Shown here in pieces: positions 61,020-64,000 of a stretch of DNA of 64,000 nucleotides. Below the pieces are notes generated by a model. The model was not told the origin of the DNA. It ran no database searches and was given only the letters and a program-made list of their open reading frames with translations. The translations under genes and the position numbers were made by a program. Every line of letters starts with the position of its first letter. Position 1 is the stretch's first letter. This DNA comes from Moanibacter sp964542645. GTDB taxonomy: Bacteria > Verrucomicrobiota > Verrucomicrobiia > Opitutales > UBA2987. The stretch lies in the NCBI GenBank assembly GCA_964542645.1, contig CAZIUG010000008.1, positions 372,001-436,000 on the forward strand, read 5' to 3'.

Positions 61020-64000
61020 GTGCGAGCAGCCACCAGAGTCCGGAATCGAATTCACCACTTTCTAACGGGAGTGAATAAGGCTGCAGCCCCCGCAATCTGC
61101 AGCCAGATTATTGCTGGAGAATCGGCGCCCGTCTCGATTTTGCTCACCATAAATCATGAATTAGCGGAACAGTGGATGGAAGACATTGAGTTTATGGCTT
61201 CCAGTATCATGAACACAAATCAGGTCGAAGCTAGAATTCTTCCAGATCTTCCATCTCTTGAAAACGATAGTCCGGCATTATTTGATTCGGAATGCGATCG
61301 CCTCTCAACATTGACCCGTCTCAAGGATTTCCGTGAACCAAAAAGAAATGATTGCAGACTAGTAATAGTCTCCACACCAAGAGGCCTAATACATCCGGTC
61401 CCTCCATTAACCAAACTCCTGGCCGACGAGATCATCCTCTCCTCAGGTTCCGAATTCCCTTTTGGAGACCTAGTCGAAAGGCTGGCCTCAGAACTAAGAT
61501 ACGACTCCGAGGCGATCTGCGAGACACCAGGCCAGTTTGCCATTCGTGGTGGATTAATCGACCTCTACCCGGTTAATGCTAATCAGCCTTACCGCATTGA
61601 TTTTTTTGGCGATCAAATCGAATCCATAAGGACCTATGATCCAACAACTCAACGTTCTCTTTGTAAGGTTGAAAGCCTCACAATAATGCCCGTCCCCTAC
61701 GGGCGTTCACAGACCAGGGAACGGAACATTTATGATTACCTGGGGGATTCGATTAATTGGATACTATGGGAACCAGAACATCTCATCTCGGAATTTCCCT
61801 CGTTTTTTAGCTCTTCTGAGGGAATCTCTTCCCCAGTGCCCAATTTTCAGGATCTAATCGATTCTCGTTCGCAAGTTAATGATCTTTGGTACGCCGTGTC
61901 GGAATTCGAAGTTACTAATCCTCTTTTAGATACCAAGGGCAAAAAGGAAGTTTTTTGCACTGAACCATTAGCCGGCTATCGGACCTATAATTTTGAGTGG
62001 GAGATTGGAGTCGATCGGTTGCATTCTGAACAAGAAGCGAGGAGTCAATTTTTAGGCAAAATCCTTCAGTGGAAGGATGAAGGTTACGTCGTTTTCTTTG
62101 TTACCCCCAACCGAGGCGTCGAAGAACGCCTAACCGAAATCCTGGCTCAGAATCAACACCTCCAGAATATTTTTCCTGTTTTTCGAAGAGGAAATTTGAG
62201 GGAAGGGTTCCGCATTAGTTTTCGGGATTCTGCTGATGCAGTCGCGTGGTCCCAAGATAATGATAAAATCGGTCTTGTTGTCGTCAGCGACTCTGAAATC
62301 TTTGGGCGTTATAGGAAACGTTTGACTGGATCGGGGAAAAGAGCACTCCCCAATCGCTCTCAAGTAGACCAGTTACTCGACTTCTCTGAACTCGTAGAGG
62401 GCGATACGATCGTCCATATACAGCACGGCATATGCGCTTACCGGGGCCTCTCCAAAATGAAAATTAAGGGTATAGAAGAAGAAGTCCTCTCACTTGAGTT
62501 TGATGGAGGGATTACCCTGCATCTTCCTCTGAGCGAGTCTCACCTACTTACCCGTTATGTCGGCTTAACTAAGGTCAGGCCAAAGCTGGCTCGACTTGGG
62601 ACCAATAGTTGGGATAAGACCCGCCGTGCAGCCGAGAAAGCGACTCTCGATTTCGCAGCCAAACTTCTTAACCTTCAAGCTCGACGAAATCTCATTAAGG
62701 GGCATGCCTGTAGTCCTGACACCAACTGGCAAAAGGAATTTGAGCATGCATTCATTTATCGAGAAACTCCAGATCAGCTTAGAGCGATCGCAGAGATAAA
62801 GCACGATCTTGAACTCCCTAAACCAGTGGACCGGCTCATCTGTGGTGATGTCGGGTTCGGAAAGACAGAGGTTGCCCTTAGAGCTACATTTAAGATGGTA
62901 ATGGAGGGACGGCAAGTAGCGATACTCGTCCCTACAACTATTTTGGCCCAACAGCATCTTAATACTTTTCGCGAGCGTATGGCAGATTTTCCCATTGTCG
63001 TTGAAATGATTAGTCGTTTTCGGACCAGGAACCAACAAAATACAATCTTATCTCAAATGCGCTCAGGAGGTGTCGATGTGATTATCGGCACCCATCGTCT
63101 TCTCGGGCGAGATATCCATTTCAACAATCTCGGACTCCTTGTGATCGACGAGGAGCACCGATTCGGGGTACGACACAAGGAAAAGCTCAAGCGACTTAAA
63201 CATAATGTGGATGTTATGACAATGAGTGCGACACCCATCCCCCGGACTCTTTATCTTGCCCTCATGGGTGCCCGCGATCTCAGTGTTATTGAAACCCCGC
63301 CTTCCGATCGGCTTCCTATTAAGACAGATGTCAAGAGCTACAGCGTTGAGATCGTCAAGAAGTCAATCTCCTTTGAAGTAGCCCGTGGTGGACAAGTCTT
63401 CTACCTCCACAACCGTGTAGATTCAATTGATTCCGTTGCTAACCATCTTAGAGAACTGCTCCCCAATTTACGTATTGCGGTAGGCCACGGCCAAATGGAA
63501 GAACGTGATTTGGAAAATATAATGACTCGTTTCGTGGCAGGAGAATTTGATGTCCTAGTTTGTACCACTATCATCGAATCCGGTCTCGATATTCCAAACT
63601 GCAATACAATTATCATCGAAGGGGCAGATCGTTTCGGGCTCTCCCAGCTCTACCAGCTTCGAGGCAGAGTAGGTCGCTTCAAGAAGCAGGCTTATGCCTA
63701 CCTCTTACTACACCGACATACCGAGTTGATCGACCAAGCGCGCAAGCGTCTTTCCGCTCTCCGCCAATATACCCAGCTGGGTGCCGGTTATAAAATCGCG
63801 ATGCGGGATTTAGAGCTCCGCGGGGCCGGAAATCTACTGGGGGCCCAACAAAGCGGCCACATATCTGGCGTTGGTTTCGAACTTTACTGTCACCTACTAA
63901 GACAGAGTATCGCCCGACTAAAAGGGAAAAAAGCTGCCAAGATCATCCGCACCAACCTTCGTCTTGACTTCATCAATGTTGGGCAAGGCGAAAAGATAGA
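61020..64000 (+). CDS. mfd: Transcription-repair coupling factor Mfd, 3' end missing
   Basis: The frame is open from GTG 61020 to the right edge, giving 993 residues. Mfd removes stalled RNA polymerase and recruits UvrA. The N-terminal UvrB-like domains come first (GGLIDLYPVN, RIDFFGDQIESIR). The RNA-polymerase-binding domain has GDTIVHIQHGICAYRGL. The RecG-like motor shows GDVGFGKTEVA (Walker A at about 609-616), DEEHRFG, MSATPIPRTLYLA, TTIIESGLDIP and QLRGRVGR. The start codon comes three bases after the rnc stop codon begins to clear, so the two are likely coupled. The C-terminal D7 domain lies beyond the window. Confidence 0.95.
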   Translation, partial: MRAATRVRNRIHHFLTGVNKAAAPAICSQIIAGESAPVSILLTINHELAEQWMEDIEFMASSIMNTNQVEARILPDLPSLENDSPALFDSECDRLSTLTRLKDFREPKRNDCRLVIVSTPRGLIHPVPPLTKLLADEIILSSGSEFPFGDLVERLASELRYDSEAICETPGQFAIRGGLIDLYPVNANQPYRIDFFGDQIESIRTYDPTTQRSLCKVESLTIMPVPYGRSQTRERNIYDYLGDSINWILWEPEHLISEFPSFFSSSEGISSPVPNFQDLIDSRSQVNDLWYAVSEFEVTNPLLDTKGKKEVFCTEPLAGYRTYNFEWEIGVDRLHSEQEARSQFLGKILQWKDEGYVVFFVTPNRGVEERLTEILAQNQHLQNIFPVFRRGNLREGFRISFRDSADAVAWSQDNDKIGLVVVSDSEIFGRYRKRLTGSGKRALPNRSQVDQLLDFSELVEGDTIVHIQHGICAYRGLSKMKIKGIEEEVLSLEFDGGITLHLPLSESHLLTRYVGLTKVRPKLARLGTNSWDKTRRAAEKATLDFAAKLLNLQARRNLIKGHACSPDTNWQKEFEHAFIYRETPDQLRAIAEIKHDLELPKPVDRLICGDVGFGKTEVALRATFKMVMEGRQVAILVPTTILAQQHLNTFRERMADFPIVVEMISRFRTRNQQNTILSQMRSGGVDVIIGTHRLLGRDIHFNNLGLLVIDEEHRFGVRHKEKLKRLKHNVDVMTMSATPIPRTLYLALMGARDLSVIETPPSDRLPIKTDVKSYSVEIVKKSISFEVARGGQVFYLHNRVDSIDSVANHLRELLPNLRIAVGHGQMEERDLENIMTRFVAGEFDVLVCTTIIESGLDIPNCNTIIIEGADRFGLSQLYQLRGRVGRFKKQAYAYLLLHRHTELIDQARKRLSALRQYTQLGAGYKIAMRDLELRGAGNLLGAQQSGHISGVGFELYCHLLRQSIARLKGKKAAKIIRTNLRLDFINVGQGEKI

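Noticed and set aside
62565..63038. 157-codon minus-strand frame over mfd
   Set aside because: Antisense shadow of the conserved helicase region.

Overview
This is a bacterial chromosome segment of moderate GC (by eye a little under 50%). It carries two tRNA genes and no rRNA, CRISPR array, transposase, integrase or phage gene. Lineage cannot be fixed without a search. FabV, separate GlnS and GltX, a cytochrome oxidase operon ordered I-III-IV-x-y-II, a CydA-like/cytochrome c module, and many phytanoyl-CoA-dioxygenase-like genes beside sugar-acid enzymes point tentatively to a marine Verrucomicrobiota-type (or other PVC/Poribacteria-like) aerobic heterotroph.

Region 1 (1 to about 20.6 kb) is an accessory catabolic island. 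It has five PhyH-type and one TauD-type Fe(II)/2-oxoglutarate dioxygenases, two Gfo/Idh/MocA oxidoreductases, a small cupin, a UxuA (mannonate dehydratase)-like enzyme, an HpcH/HpaI aldolase, two thiamine-diphosphate enzymes, a five-bladed beta-propeller glycosidase-like protein and two large unrecognised proteins. The set reads as oxidative trimming and breakdown of a sugar-acid or modified-sugar substrate, but the substrate cannot be read from the sequence. A short motif recurs in three places in two of its intergenic regions, once as half of a perfect 9-bp dyad.

Region 2 (20.7-36.9 kb) is mostly housekeeping: uvrB, a DAACS dicarboxylate/amino-acid symporter, fabV, an ExbB/ExbD pair, leuC and leuD, glnS, gltX, an M14-type deacylase, an RluA-type pseudouridine synthase, tRNA-Arg(ACG) and murJ.

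Region 3 (37.5-48.9 kb) is a respiratory locus. A cupredoxin lipoprotein and an aa3-type oxidase (I, III, IV, two small membrane proteins, II) are followed on the same strand by a CydA-like membrane protein without CydB, a membrane-anchored dihaem cytochrome c, a four-helix monohaem cytochrome c, and a dihaem cytochrome c fused to an ethylbenzene-dehydrogenase-type haem domain. I suggest the second half may be a quinol:cytochrome c electron-transfer complex feeding the oxidase.

Region 4 (49-57 kb) has a GNAT protein, then a minus-strand four-gene set: Mrp/MinD-like ATPase, zinc-ribbon protein, radical SAM/SPASM protein and tandem universal-stress protein. The last three all carry the small PCP_red domain known from light-independent protochlorophyllide reductase, five copies in total, with no photosynthesis genes in view. 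This is the best candidate for an undescribed system. A Sco-type copper chaperone fused to a CusF-like domain follows.

Region 5 (57.2-64 kb) is housekeeping: a CCA-adding-type enzyme, tRNA-Cys(GCA), parA, rnc and mfd, the last running off the right edge.
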